Source of the DNA: Prinia subflava
Taxonomy: Eukaryota; Chordata; Aves; Passeriformes; Cisticolidae
Direction of reading: 5' to 3'
Assembly: GCF_021018805.1 (NCBI RefSeq)
Contig: NW_026960613.1
Coordinates: 1,240,001 to 1,304,000, forward strand
DNA: 64,000 nt
Made by a program: the position numbers and the translations under genes. Of the stretch, positions 49,360 through 59,501 are shown piece by piece; positions within the stretch are counted from its first letter, which is position 1, and the number at the start of each line of letters is the position of its first letter. Below the pieces are notes generated by a model. That model was given only the letters and a program-made list of their open reading frames with translations, did no database searches and was not told where the DNA came from.

Positions 49360-50930
49360 TGTGAGATAGGATCTGGAGAAGAGCAAAGCAGGCTCAGACT
49401 CTAAAGGGTATAAAGAAAACTTTAAACAGAACTGAAAGAAAAGGAAAAAAAAATAAGAATCAGAATAAAACCTTCAGAACACTTTTCCTCCCCCCATAAC
49501 CTTCTTTTTTTTTTCCCGACTGACAACATACAGAGACAAAACCTGGGACTTAGGTCAGTCGACCACCTCTAAAATAGTCTTTCATCAGTTCACTTAGGGA
49601 GAGGAGTCTCTTTTGCTCTGTCATGGAGACTTCTCCACAAAAAAACAGTTCTCTCGTGGCTTCAATTCTCAGGAATAGCAGCCGCCAAGAAATCTGCATT
49701 TGTGAAGTCCCTCCCATCTCATGTAGCCCTCCCACAGCTGCGTTCACGGGCCAATTCAAACTCATGGGGTACTATTTTAAGGATGAGCTGTTCAGAAGGA
49801 AAGGTTCTCTTCATCTGTCTCTGAGATCATCATCTCTGGGAAGAGGTCTTCTTTTTTCCTCGGGAGCAAAGGATCTTCATCACTCTCATCTCTATCTCTG
49901 TTAAAGCTTTTCATGAGATCACAGCTACTTCAACATCTACTTGCTTCAGCACAAATGCCTTTGCTCATGTCTGCAATCTGAACACTCCATCTCCCCATAC
50001 TGTTTCCATGAATTAAAGGGATATTCTAGTGTATTATAGTCTATTACCATGGCCTTACAAAAGTATTTCAGCCTAAGACTAAGGCATCTCTTCATTCTCC
50101 TCCCATCTGGGACTTGACTCCTCCTTCACTGACCTTGGTGTCTTCATGTTGTTTCTCTATGTGTTTTCACTCTGTTCTTTTCTATCACTTGAAAGAGGAA
50201 AAATAGCCTGCAAGTTTCATCTCTGCAATGAAAGAGTTAATATCTTGCTCAGAGCCTGCAGTGTTCATGATGGTCAAAGCAGCCACAGTGATAGATTCAG
50301 GCTGCACTCGGGCTGTGCCAGGATCTCAGATTTCTGGTGTCCGGCCCCTGCTGTGTTCAATTCCAGCTGCGGGGCCACTCTCTGCACGGGCTGCAGAGCT
50401 GCCCCTGGTCTCAGCCGCATGATCTCTCACGGCACCAGGACAGCCCCTTGGCAAGATGACTCAGTAGCACTGGCCGGAGCTGTTTACAGTGGAGGATTCT
50501 TCGGAGGCCACAGTGGGGGGGAGGGAAGCAGCTAGGATCTCAGCAGCAGCATGCCACAGGGCTGATGGCCTCCCCTTCCCCTGCCCATAAGCTGCTTGGG
50601 CCCGGTCCTGCCCCGCCAGGCCGCACGGGCCATAGCAGAGCAGGGCCTGGCCCAGCTCGGCTGCATGGAGGAGGCCAGGCCAGCCTGTTACCTGTTCCCA
50701 GGCCAGAAGAAAAAGAAAACTTTCCCGGGATTTGTTCGATTTTTAACATGTGTGTTCACAGAGGCATGTTCAGCTTCCTAGTGGTTTAACAAGGTGTTAG
50801 TATTCAAAACTAGTCACTGATTGGTTTTGTCAGGCATGGAGGAAACTGTTAGCAGCTTCTCTTAGAAAAATCATTCCATAGGTGGCTTCTTCCCTCCTCA
50901 CTAAATGTCAGTCAATGCAAAACCAGCACA
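49360..50930 (-). mobile_element. 1.57 kb LTR in reverse orientation
   Basis: Read on the minus strand it starts TGTGCTGGTTTTGCATTG (50930), a start common to bird LTRs, and ends GATCCTATCTCACA (49360). The 3' end resembles those of the LTRs ending at 15945 and 47226. The middle is GC-rich. It is the only LTR in the window in the same orientation as RASA1. No target duplication was seen, so internal sequence may once have adjoined it. Confidence 0.6.
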
Positions 50931-51157
50931 ATTGGTTTTCTGGTTTTGTTTGTTGTTGCTGCTACTGTTCTTGTTGGTTTGTCTTGTTATATATACATAA
51001 GTACTGTTATTTCTTTTTCCCATATCTTTGCCTGAAAGCCCCTTAATTTCAAAGTTATAATAATTTGGAGGGAAGGGGGTCACATTTCCCATTCCAAGGG
51101 AGGTTCCCACCTTCCTTGGCAGACACCTGTCCTTTAAACCAAGACAAGTCACAACAA

Positions 51158-51885
51158 TTCATAGAATCATAGACTATGCTGAGCTGGAAGGGATGCATAA
51201 GGATCATTGAGTCCAACTCTTGGCCCTGCACAGGATAGCCCCAAGAATCACCATGTGCCCAAGAGCATTATCCAAATGCTTTTTGAGGTCTGTCAGGCTT
51301 GGCACTGTGACCATTTCCCTGGGGAGCCTGCTCAAGAGCCCAACCACCCTCTGGGTGAAAAACCTTTTTCTAACATCCAATCTAACCTCCCCTAACAGCT
51401 CCAGCCATTCCCTCGAGTCCTGTCACTGGTCACAAGAGTGAAAAGATGAGCACCTGCCCCTTCACTTCCCCTCATGAGGATGCTGAGGACTGCAATGAGG
51501 TCTCGCCTGAGTCCCCTCTCCTCCAGGCTGAACAAACCAAGTGACCTCAACTGCTTCTCATATGGCTTCCCCTCTAGGCCCTTCAATGTTTGTAGCCCTC
51601 CTTTGGGTGCTCTCTAATAGGTTTATACCCTTCTTATATTGTGGCGCCCAAAACTGCACAAAGGACTCAAGGTGAGGCTGCATCAGTGCAGAGCAGAGCA
51701 GGACAATCACCTCTCTTGGCCACATGGTGATGCCTTGCCTGATGCCCCCAGGACACAGTTGGCCTTCCTGGCTGCCAGGACACTGCTGACTCATGTTCAA
51801 CCTGCCATCGACCAGGACCCCCAGGTCCTTTTCCGTGGTGCTGTTCTCCAGCCTCTCATTCCCTAGTCTCACTTCAGTGCCTTCA
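51158..51885 (-). mobile_element. CR1 LINE 3' fragment
   Basis: The plus strand starts with TTCATAGAATCATAGACTAT, the reverse complement of the CR1 tail repeats. It continues with reverse-complement 3' UTR (AGGGGAGGTT type) and the last RT codons, which on the minus strand read MRLGNERLENSTTEKDLGVL near 51872. Confidence 0.85.
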
Positions 51886-51889
51886 GGTG

Positions 51890-51959
51890 TCCTGTACAGG
51901 GCCAGGAACTGGACTTCAATGATCCTTGTAGGTCCCTTCCAACTTTATGATTCTATGAC
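51890..51959 (+). mobile_element. CR1 LINE tail, opposite orientation
   Basis: GTACAGGGCCAGGAACTGGA through GATCCTTGTAGGTCCC to ATGATTCTATGAC. About 70 bp of CR1 3' end, abutting the start of the minus-strand CR1. Confidence 0.8.
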
Positions 51960-53452
51960 TAATTTTTAAACTATTTTAGAAAACTGCTTATACTAACTAC
52001 ACAGAATCACTATAGCCTCGCAATCTGATTATCTAATGTTAGCTAAATCTATGTGTACCATTATTTTCAGTTTTTGGAAACTATCCCAGAAAAACAGAGC
52101 AACATACTCTGCATGGGAAAGTTCATACAAAAAAAACTCTTTCCCAAATATCTGTAAGTAGGTATTAACAAGAGAAAATCACATAGCCGCCTCTGCTGAA
52201 CAAATGACAGGATTCCTTAACAGTAAATAGGATTTTAAATATTTTCGTATAGTTACACACTCAACTTCTTAAAATACAATTACATATAGCTAAAATACCT
52301 AACATGAACATACTTATTCCAACCCAAGGAAACTTTATACTTATTTAAGCTCAAATACCAGTTAAGGATGGGCAAGTATTACAATTTCAGTGCTAACAAA
52401 ATGAAACAACCAATCCTTAATTAAAAGAAAATAAAGCTATGTGAAATTGGTCCCAATTAGTTGTTAAAATAGAGATGAGGCTGACTTTATAACTCAATCA
52501 TTGCAACGACTGGACTTCTAACTAACTTATTAGAACACTGAAATGGTACACTGAGTGCCCTAGCAAGCTGGCTACACCTTTCCTCAAATGTTAATACAGC
52601 TTACAAGCTTATTTAGCGACATCGGTTTCTATACATTAATAATTAATAGGAAGATAAATATTCATCATTTTGCAATGTATACCTTTTTAAAGTTAAGCAA
52701 CACTGCTAGCTACCTTCAAAAGAACTGAAAAAAAGACAAAAAAAAATTATTGAGCTTCTACAGAAGAAATAAGGAGGAAAGTTGTCTATATAAAAAATAA
52801 TACTGTTTATCCACTTCATCTTTTCTTGTACTTTTTTCAAAGATGTTGCCAATAGCTATTTCCATGGACATAATCCCAGACTATTTCAAATAACAAGTTT
52901 CATTAAGCAGGTGACCTAATAACAGTCCTCAATGACAAACAGTATATTTATAAATTTATAAATATACAAAACATAATTTAAAGATAGACCTATGGAAAAA
53001 AAAAAATCCCAAACACATTTTTTTCTATTCCACGGTCATCAAGCGTTTTACATAAAAATAAAAAATAATTAGGACTACCTGAGTGCATAAAACAGTAGAA
53101 GGAACTTGTCAAGAACCTTAAAAATTTAATTGGTGCCTTCTTGTTTAATTAGAATACTTCTATACAACACAAACACAGTGTTGACATAAGATGCTTTCTC
53201 GGTCCTCTTATTGTGCGTAAACACCAATGGGAGTTTGGCTGGCTTTTTAAAGGAAAAAGGAAGATATCGGGTAAAAGGGAAAAGTACTGCAGAATTCCTA
53301 AGAATTTATGACAAACAACAGGTATGATCCTATGACGAAAAGATCTAACAGCTGAATTACTGTTCTTCCACCATAAAAAGGAAAAAAAGGAAAACAAAAG
53401 ATGAAGAAATATAGCATGATAGTATGCTTCTCAATAAGGTATGCTAGTAGGC
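51960..53452. other. RASA1 intron 1, single-copy stretch
   Basis: AT-rich with no recognisable gene, RNA or repeat. It ends at the TAGGC target site of the ERVL. Confidence 0.6.
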
Positions 53453-54099
53453 TGTCCTAGGGTGACTTTATGATGCTTGTATCCCCAATCGTCTGTTCTG
53501 TTTGTGCTGTATATTGAGTTCTGTGCCTTTAAGACTAGCTCTGAAAGCAAAGCAAGGAATGAAGAAGCGCCAAGTTTGTTTTGAAAACAGCTCTCCTCCT
53601 GCACATTCCTCTCCAGACTGTGTTCGTCTGAAGCACAGACCGGCGCATGTGACAGAGATCTTTTTTTGCTTTTTAGTTAGTTTAGCTAGCTAAAGCAGAG
53701 AAGTTCCCTGGACTGGTTTTTTTCCTTTTTCCTGAGACTCTTTGAATCTTCTCCGGACTGAAAACCCCAGAGAAGGACCGAGGGCTCGCACCTGCGGCCC
53801 ACCAGGCCTAGACCTCCAGAGGGACTGAGACTGATAAAAAACTGAGTGAGCTGAGCCACCCATGGCAAAGATTTTCTCAAGTTTACCAACTCTGTTCAGA
53901 GCAGCGAGAGAAGTTTTATTGTTTCATATTATTCATTCTTTATGCTTGTGGGCATTTTGTTGTTAAATAAATAGTTTTTTCCACTTTTCTCTGAGGAGGT
54001 TCTTTTCCCAGACCAGCTAGGGGGAGGGGCTTTTTTAGTTTGCTTTCCAGAGAGACCCTATTCATAGGTTTCCTCCCAAATTTGCCCTAAACCAGGACA
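53453..54099 (+). repeat. 5' LTR of the ERVL provirus
   Basis: 647 bp, TGTCCTAGGGTGAC to AACCAGGACA, with the AAATAAATAG signal near 53965. It matches the LTR at 18315-18961 and retains the GGG and TGAC bases that are changed in its own 3' LTR. Confidence 0.9.
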
Positions 54100-54113
54100 A
54101 TACATTTTGTTAT

Positions 54114-54131
54114 TGGTGCCCAAAATGGGGC
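54114..54131 (+). other. ERVL primer-binding site
   Basis: TGGTGCCCAAAATGGGGC, 14 bp after the LTR. It resembles the lysine-type site but differs at three positions, so the primer tRNA is uncertain. Confidence 0.65.
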
Positions 54132-54155
54132 TTGAGAGAGTAGAAAAAACTTGTA

Positions 54156-54974
54156 TTGATTGTTGATTGCATTTTGGTTGTACTTTGTGTAGAGATAAAA
54201 CAGTCTGTAGCCATGTTGCTGCTTGAATCCATAATGTCTCTAGGAATGGAGTCCTTCTTGTGTTTCTGTTCCCTAAGCTTTTTTGAGGTTTTAATACCTC
54301 TCTGGTCCCTAGGTTTGTTTCCTTATCCAGAAATAGCTCCAGTGTTGTCTCTAACCCATAACTTTTGCACTAGAGGTGCACGAATTAAGATTGCTATTTT
54401 GTTAAGCTCGGTGATCATGATTTATAGAAAGTTTATAAAAGTACTGGAGTTTGTGCCAAGTATGTTTGGTTTGTGGTTTCTTCGTCCTACCCTGCGTCCT
54501 AGTTCCAGTAGCATGTTTAAGAGATTTATTAGTAATTGTACCCAGTTTGTCAGAAGAAGAGTAAGAGATGAAGCTTTGCAGCTTTTCCTTTCCTTCTTCT
54601 CTTTTAAATGTGTTACGTCACTTTTTAAAAATATTCAGTGTCCCCTAAATGTTAAAAATACCACCTTCCTGGTATTTCATCTAGTAAGCTTCCTCTATAT
54701 AGTTTGTAGCTTGTCTAGAGTGAAATCTGAGATTTCCAGAGAGGCTGATGAGACCCCTGACCCAGAAATAGACCCAGAAGTCCAACCAATTCACACAAGA
54801 TCAGAAAGCCAATCAACTGGTAGAAGATCAGGAGCCCAACCAACTAGCACAAGATCAAAAGCCCCACAGACTGACACAAGATCAGGAGCCACTATTGAGT
54901 CCTTTTCCCTGAAAGACCTTTGTAGACTAAGAAAGGATTACGCTAGAAAACCTGATGAATCTATAATTAGTTAG
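54156..54974 (+). CDS. 272-codon ORF at gag position with hydrophobic segments
   Basis: The longest intact frame in this provirus, starting 25 nt after the primer site. Residues 1-190 hold several hydrophobic stretches (LCFCSLSFFEVLIPLWSLGL, IAILLSSVIMIY, FLVFHLVSFLYIVCSL) that could span membranes, with basic loops between (FVRRRVRDEA). Residues 195-245 are hydrophilic and repetitive with a recurring TRS motif. The end (FSLKDLCRLRKDYARKPDES) reads as the start of an ERVL-type gag domain. The frame then stops at 54972, although gag-like sequence continues in view. It may be an N-terminal gag extension or leader protein. No function can be assigned. Confidence 0.55.
   Translation: MIVDCILVVLCVEIKQSVAMLLLESIMSLGMESFLCFCSLSFFEVLIPLWSLGLFPYPEIAPVLSLTHNFCTRGARIKIAILLSSVIMIYRKFIKVLEFVPSMFGLWFLRPTLRPSSSSMFKRFISNCTQFVRRRVRDEALQLFLSFFSFKCVTSLFKNIQCPLNVKNTTFLVFHLVSFLYIVCSLSRVKSEISREADETPDPEIDPEVQPIHTRSESQSTGRRSGAQPTSTRSKAPQTDTRSGATIESFSLKDLCRLRKDYARKPDESIIS
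54787..54890 (+). repeat. 27-bp tandem repeat inside the ERVL ORF
   Basis: About 3.5 copies of a 27-bp unit containing ACAAGATCAGGAGCC, giving a 9-residue repeat with a TRS core. In-frame, so copy number could vary without breaking the frame. Confidence 0.75.
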
Positions 54975-55640
54975 TTAGTCCGTCTTTGAGATGCTGCAGG
55001 TAAAGCTACAATCCTGGACAGCATTGAAGCAAAGCATTTAAGATCCCTGTCACATAATCCAGTTATTGACCAAGAAATGGTGAGGGAGACTCACCCTTGC
55101 AGTCTCTGAAAACAGGTCCTGGGAAGCGTAACACAAAAATATGTGTGCAAACAACCTCTATATGCAGCAAACCCAGTAGAAGACCATAGAACAAGGAATT
55201 CAACACTTAAGAAAAATAGCAGTAGCAAAGATTGCCTTCTCAGATGACCTAAACATTAAGAACCCAGACTTGGTACCATGTACAGCCGTAATGTAGCGAA
55301 AACTTGTACAACTTGGGCCACAAAAACACTCTTCTGCTTTAGCAATAATGAAGCGGGATGACACAAAAAAGACCATGCTAGATATCGCAAAGAAGCTCCA
55401 AGCGTATGCAGATGCTGTGCATAGTCCAACACACGCAAGAATCGCAGCTGTAAAAACACGTCTGCAGAAATTAAAAAACAAGATAGAGGAGAGCCACAAG
55501 AAGCTCAGAAAAGACATAAAAAAAAGCTTTCTCCAAATCTCCTCAGTACAGATCAGAGGTTCTAGCACCAAACGCAGACGTTCCCCAGATAAGGAGAGAA
55601 GAGACACTCTACCAGCTGAGTTGTAGTCATTCCTGTGTGA
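54975..55640 (+). pseudogene. ERVL gag, remainder
   Basis: Gag-like coding continues past stops at 54972 and later. A 92-codon open part (55348-55626) reads MKRDDTKKTMLDIAKKLQAY, ARIAAVKTRLQKLKNKIEE and a basic end, and is predicted coiled-coil-like. Frame breaks near 55110 and 55290 prevent a full gag. Confidence 0.65.
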
Positions 55641-55859
55641 TTGTAAAGAAAACATGAAGAGATAAGATAATAAAACCTACTGCTGCTCTGGTGCGACGAG
55701 TGTCTAAATTAAAAAACAGCAAGACTCAAAGAAGAAGTTCCACCAAAAAAGAAGCAGCTCCAGTTACCCAAGAAAAGAAATATAACCAAGCTTAGAGAGG
55801 CCCTGCCTCTAGCCAGGTAGAGGCTAAAGAAAACCGTGTTTTTTAGACTGCGTAAATTT

Positions 55860-56720
55860 GTTGGCCTGGCACATCTGAACCACAAAAGTATGAAGCCTTA
55901 GTTGACACTGGTGCACAGTGCACGTTAATCCCATCAAGATATGTACGAAAAGAATCTGTTTCTATTGCTGGCGTGACAGGGGAATCACAAGATTTTACTT
56001 TAGTAGAAACTAATGTGAGCCTGACCGGGAAGGAGTAGAAAAAACGCCCTAATGTGACTGGCTCAGAGGCCCCATGTATTTTAAGCACAGATTTCCTCTG
56101 ATATGAGTATTTCAAAAACCCAAAGAGACTCAAGTGGGTATTTGAAATAGCAGCTGTAGAGACAGAAAGTGTTAAGCAATTGAACACCTTGCCTGGACTA
56201 TCAGAGAACCCATCTGCAGTTAAACTTCTGAAAGCAGAAGAGCAACAGGTGCCAATTGCCACTTCGACAGTGCATGGCTGACAGTACAGAACAACTTGAG
56301 ATGCCATAATTCCCATTCACAAGACAATCCGTAAGCTAAAAAGCCAAAAAGTAGTCAGCAAAACCCACTCACCCTTTAACAGCCCCATTTAGCCTGTGCA
56401 CAAGTCTGACAGAGAATGGAGACTGACTGTGGACTATCGTGGCTTGAATGAAGTGACTCCACTGCTGAGCGCTGTTGTGCCAAACATGTTAAAGCTCCAG
56501 TATGAGCTGGAGTCCAAAGCAGCAAAGTAGTATGCCACTACTGACATTGCCAATGCGTTTTTCTCCATTCCCCTGGCAGAAGAATGCAGGCCTCAGTTTG
56601 CTTTCACATAGAGGGGAGTGCAGTATACCTAGAACCGACTGCCCCAGGGGTGAAAGCACAGCCCCACCATCTGCCATGGAGTGATCCAGACTGCACTAGA
56701 AAAGAGTAAAGCTCCAGAAC
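55860..56720 (+). pseudogene. ERVL protease and RT start, cut by nested ERV
   Basis: The protease active site ALVDTGAQCTLIPS is intact at about 55895-55935, but stops follow (for example 56037). The RT fingers and palm start follows: WRLTVDYRGLNEVTPL (56421-56470) and TTDIANAFFSIPLAEECRPQ (56535-56600), with stops at 56528 and 56609. The reading is broken off at 56720 by the nested ERV and resumes at 59502. There are few G-to-A changes here compared with the region after 59502. Confidence 0.75.
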
Positions 56721-57125
56721 TGTGGGATTGCATTTTATGGAAATGGTTTGCTCTGGCTCACCCTTGGAAAATGTATGGTTTGTCCTAAGTCTGTATCCTC
56801 CCTGCAGTATCCTGTATCTGTAACCTCATTGGCTGGAGAATGTTACCGCGCCCCTTTGAACCTCTGTGATAAGAATGCTAAGGCAGAAGGCTCTGCTCTC
56901 TTGCCCCTCTACCCCTGGAGGCGTCCGGACGCTCCTCTCTCCTCTCCCCCCCTTCCCCCTCCCCCCTTCCCCTCTCCCTCAGTGAATAAACCCTCACCTC
57001 ATCAGCACCCCACCGGCATCTGAGTCTCTTTGCCTGCCAGCCCGGGAACACCACGACCCCAAAAGACCCCGGGGGTCTCCGGGGGGCACTCCCCGGGGAC
57101 CCCCCCATAAATTTAAACAACAACA
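56721..57125 (+). repeat. 5' LTR of the non-autonomous ERV
   Basis: TGTGGGATTGCATTTTATGG to AAACAACAACA. It has a GAATAAACC poly(A) signal near 56983 and a C/T-rich stretch before it. The GC-rich U5 contains a self-complementary CCCCGGGGGTCTCCGGGG. Confidence 0.93.
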
Positions 57126-57127
57126 GA

Positions 57128-57145
57128 TGGCGCCCAACGTGGGGC
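57128..57145 (+). other. Primer-binding site, tRNA-Lys1,2 type, exact
   Basis: TGGCGCCCAACGTGGGGC, perfect match to the lysine tRNA primer site used by betaretrovirus-like elements, 2 bp after the LTR. Confidence 0.92.
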
Positions 57146-57171
57146 AACAGCATCAGCGACCCTGAGACCAG

Positions 57172-57954
57172 ATGGACCATGGTAACTCCGTTTCTGTGCC
57201 GTCTCCGGTGGAGCGGCCGTTCTGGGCCATCGCGGCCCGGGGCGGCCCCTCCCCCACCGCGCAGAGACCTCGTGAGCCACCACGCGGCCGTCCCACCACC
57301 GCCGACCAGCCCGGCGCGGGCCCGGGTCCCAGCTCCTTGGGGCCCCGGCCCGCCTCGGCGCTGCGCGGGCTGCGCAGCCCCGCCGGGCGGCGCAGCCCGG
57401 GCGGCGCGGCTCCGCCACGGCGAGGCTCCGGCGTGAGCCCCGGCGCGGCGGGACCGCGGCAGCGGCGCGTGGCTGCGGCGCGTGGCTGCGGCGCGTGGCG
57501 GCGGAGCGGCCCCGGCCCGCCTCGGCTCGGCGGCGCGGGCTGCGCGGCAGCGGCGCGGCCCCGGCGGCGGAGCGGCCCCGGCCCGGCGCGGCCCCGGCGG
57601 AGGAGCGGCCCCAGCCCAGCGGGACCGCGGCGCGGGGCAGTCCCGGCGGAGCCAACACGTGGTCCCGGCCCCGCCGCAGCGCGCGCGGGCCCCAGCACCG
57701 GGAGAAGCCACGCGGACAAGCAGCCCTGGACAGCAGCGAAAGGAACTCAGCCAGACGGCCATCAGAGAAGGAAAAAGCAGTCTTCAGTTGTGCCCAAGCC
57801 CGCACCTTCCAAAACTCGGTTTTGTAAATTGTGTAACCTCCTTCCTTACCCTTACCCCCTCCTCCCCTCGCTGCTCCTTCTCCCTAACCCCCTTTCCCTT
57901 AACAAACCCCCGAGAGTTAACCCCTTCCTGCTAAACCCGGCACGGCACAGCTAA
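57172..57954 (+). CDS. GC-rich 260-codon ORF in the non-autonomous ERV
   Basis: The ATG lies 26 nt after the primer site, in the position of a gag start, and the frame stays open for 260 codons. It opens MDHGNSVSVPSPVERPFWAI, then becomes Arg/Pro/Ala/Gly-rich low-complexity sequence, and ends with a Pro/Leu-rich tail (PYPYPLLPSLLLLPNPLSL). No gag domain is recognisable. Other frames, including a 294-codon one on the minus strand, are also open, as expected at about 80% GC, so openness alone is weak evidence of coding. It may be a packaging leader, a host-derived capture or a real small protein. Confidence 0.4.
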   Translation: MDHGNSVSVPSPVERPFWAIAARGGPSPTAQRPREPPRGRPTTADQPGAGPGPSSLGPRPASALRGLRSPAGRRSPGGAAPPRRGSGVSPGAAGPRQRRVAAARGCGAWRRSGPGPPRLGGAGCAAAARPRRRSGPGPARPRRRSGPSPAGPRRGAVPAEPTRGPGPAAARAGPSTGRSHADKQPWTAAKGTQPDGHQRRKKQSSVVPKPAPSKTRFCKLCNLLPYPYPLLPSLLLLPNPLSLNKPPRVNPFLLNPARHS

Positions 57955-59080
57955 CACCACGTGCTGCGCTGTGACCGCATGGCCACCATGGCCACGTGCT
58001 CTCAGTCCCATCTTCCGCTTTCCAAGTCCCACAAGGTAAACGCTAAGAAACCAAACCCCAAAGCTAAAGTGAATTTGTAATACCAGTTTTGCAGCCTTGT
58101 ATAATTGTTAATGCTACTTCGATTCCCTTTCCCTGTTTTTCTGCCCCTGTGCCTTGCTGTTCTGGCCAAACAGCAGGGTGTCCCAGACCCCTCCATTTCC
58201 TTCCCATCCCCATGAAGTAGTTTTTACAATTATGCCTTTCTAGTTTTGTGTGTGTAAATATTGCAGATTCCCCTGTTTTCTGTTTTAGAAAGCAGAGGCC
58301 TTTTCAAGTCACAAGTGTAGATCCAAGAGAAGCAGTTTTTGAATTGTCTTCTTGTAAGGCGCGATTCAGTAGTGTAGACTATTGAATCTGTAACGCTTTT
58401 GGGTTTATGCTGTCCTCAGTTAGTTCTGAGGGTGATTGATAACCTAAATTGGTGTCTGAGAAAGTATTTGACGGTTTTTGTAGTTTTTTTCTTTTGTTTT
58501 TCTTTTGATGACCTAAAACTGGGGGTCTTTTGTTTTGGTTGAACCAGTTGGAAAGTGAAAGGAGTGGTTTGGCTCAGATCCGTGAGTGTCGGTGACTTGC
58601 TGTTCAGGCCTTAAGGGAATTCCGTGACAGATCAATGGCAGCTTGAGTTGATTTAAATTCCTCACTGCCCCTGCCCGGCCCCAATGGGGGAACTGCAGCA
58701 GGCCACCTGGAGAATCTGAAGCCGTGTGTGGAGCCCGGGGAACTCCACGTGTTTTCCTGTCCCTGGAATGGGAGCAGAGGTCAGCGCCTCAGCCTAAGCT
58801 GGGGGCTATGGTGGTCTGAAAAGCCAGTTGGAAAAGACTAGACACTATTAGGCCAGTCACGCTGGAAAGGCTCAAACAAATTTGTTAACTTGTTTCAAAT
58901 CTTGCAATATAAACTCACATAACCCGTCTACTGCAATTACAAGGTCAGATCAACTGTTCACCTTATAACATAATCCTTACTGCAATTGTATTTAGTTTCA
59001 TGCTGCAAAACTGTGTAATTACTGTTTCATTTTTTAAATTGTTAATTGTCATATGTCATATTTCTCTTCTCACATTTTAA
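57955..59080 (+). other. Non-coding interior of the non-autonomous ERV
   Basis: Sequence from the end of the GC-rich block to the polypurine tract. Includes ACATGGCCACGTG-like palindromic bases near 57958-58000. No open frame beyond about 65 codons and no retroviral motif. Confidence 0.6.
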
Positions 59081-59097
59081 AGAAAAAAAGGGTGACT

Positions 59098-59501
59098 TGT
59101 GGGATTGCATTTTATGGAAATGGTTTGCTCTGGCTCACCCTTGGAAAATGTATGGTTTGTCCTAAGTCTGTATCCTCCCTGCAGTATCCTGTATCTGTAA
59201 CCTCATTGGCTGGAGAATGTTACCGCGCCCCTTTGAACCTCTGTGATAAGAATGCTAAGGCAGAAGGCTCTGCTCTCTTGCCCCTCTACCCCTGGAGGCG
59301 TCCGGACGCTCCTCTCTCCTCTCCCCCCCTTCCCCCTCCCCCCTTCCCCTCTCCCTCAGTGAATAAACCCTCACCTCATCAGCACCCCACCGGCATCTGA
59401 GTCTCTTTGCCTGCCAGCCCGGGAACACCACGACCCCAAAAGACCCCGGGGGTCTCCGGGGGGCACTCCCCGGGGACCCCCCATAAATTTAAACAACAAC
59501 A
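59098..59501 (+). repeat. 3' LTR of the non-autonomous ERV
   Basis: 404 bp, same as the 5' LTR apart from one fewer C in the run before ATAAATTT. Preceded by the purine tract AAAGAAAAAAAGGG. Confidence 0.93.

Larger units (their letters stand above)
56721..59501 (+). mobile_element. Young non-autonomous ERV, 2.78 kb
   Basis: Complete 5' LTR (405 bp), lysine-type primer site, 1972-bp interior, polypurine tract and 3' LTR (404 bp), flanked by an exact 6-bp duplication CAGAAC (56715-56720 and 59502-59507). The LTRs appear identical by eye except one C in a C run. Six-bp duplication and a Lys primer site fit class II (ERVK-like) elements. There is no gag, protease, RT, integrase or env on either strand, so it must have been copied by another element's proteins. 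Confidence 0.92.

Noticed and set aside
55200..55655. 151-codon minus-strand frame
   Set aside because: Antisense of ERVL gag; no independent signal.
55843..56316. 157-codon minus-strand frame
   Set aside because: Antisense of the ERVL protease and RT start, where the plus strand has VDTGAQ and RT motifs.
56878..57805. Long minus-strand frames (294, 230 and 188 codons) in the GC-rich ERV interior; possible RASA1 exon 1
   Set aside because: Very high GC removes stops in all frames. They cover the LTR and primer site in antisense, and none shows the Gly/Pro-rich RASA1 N-terminus or a donor that fits exon 2.
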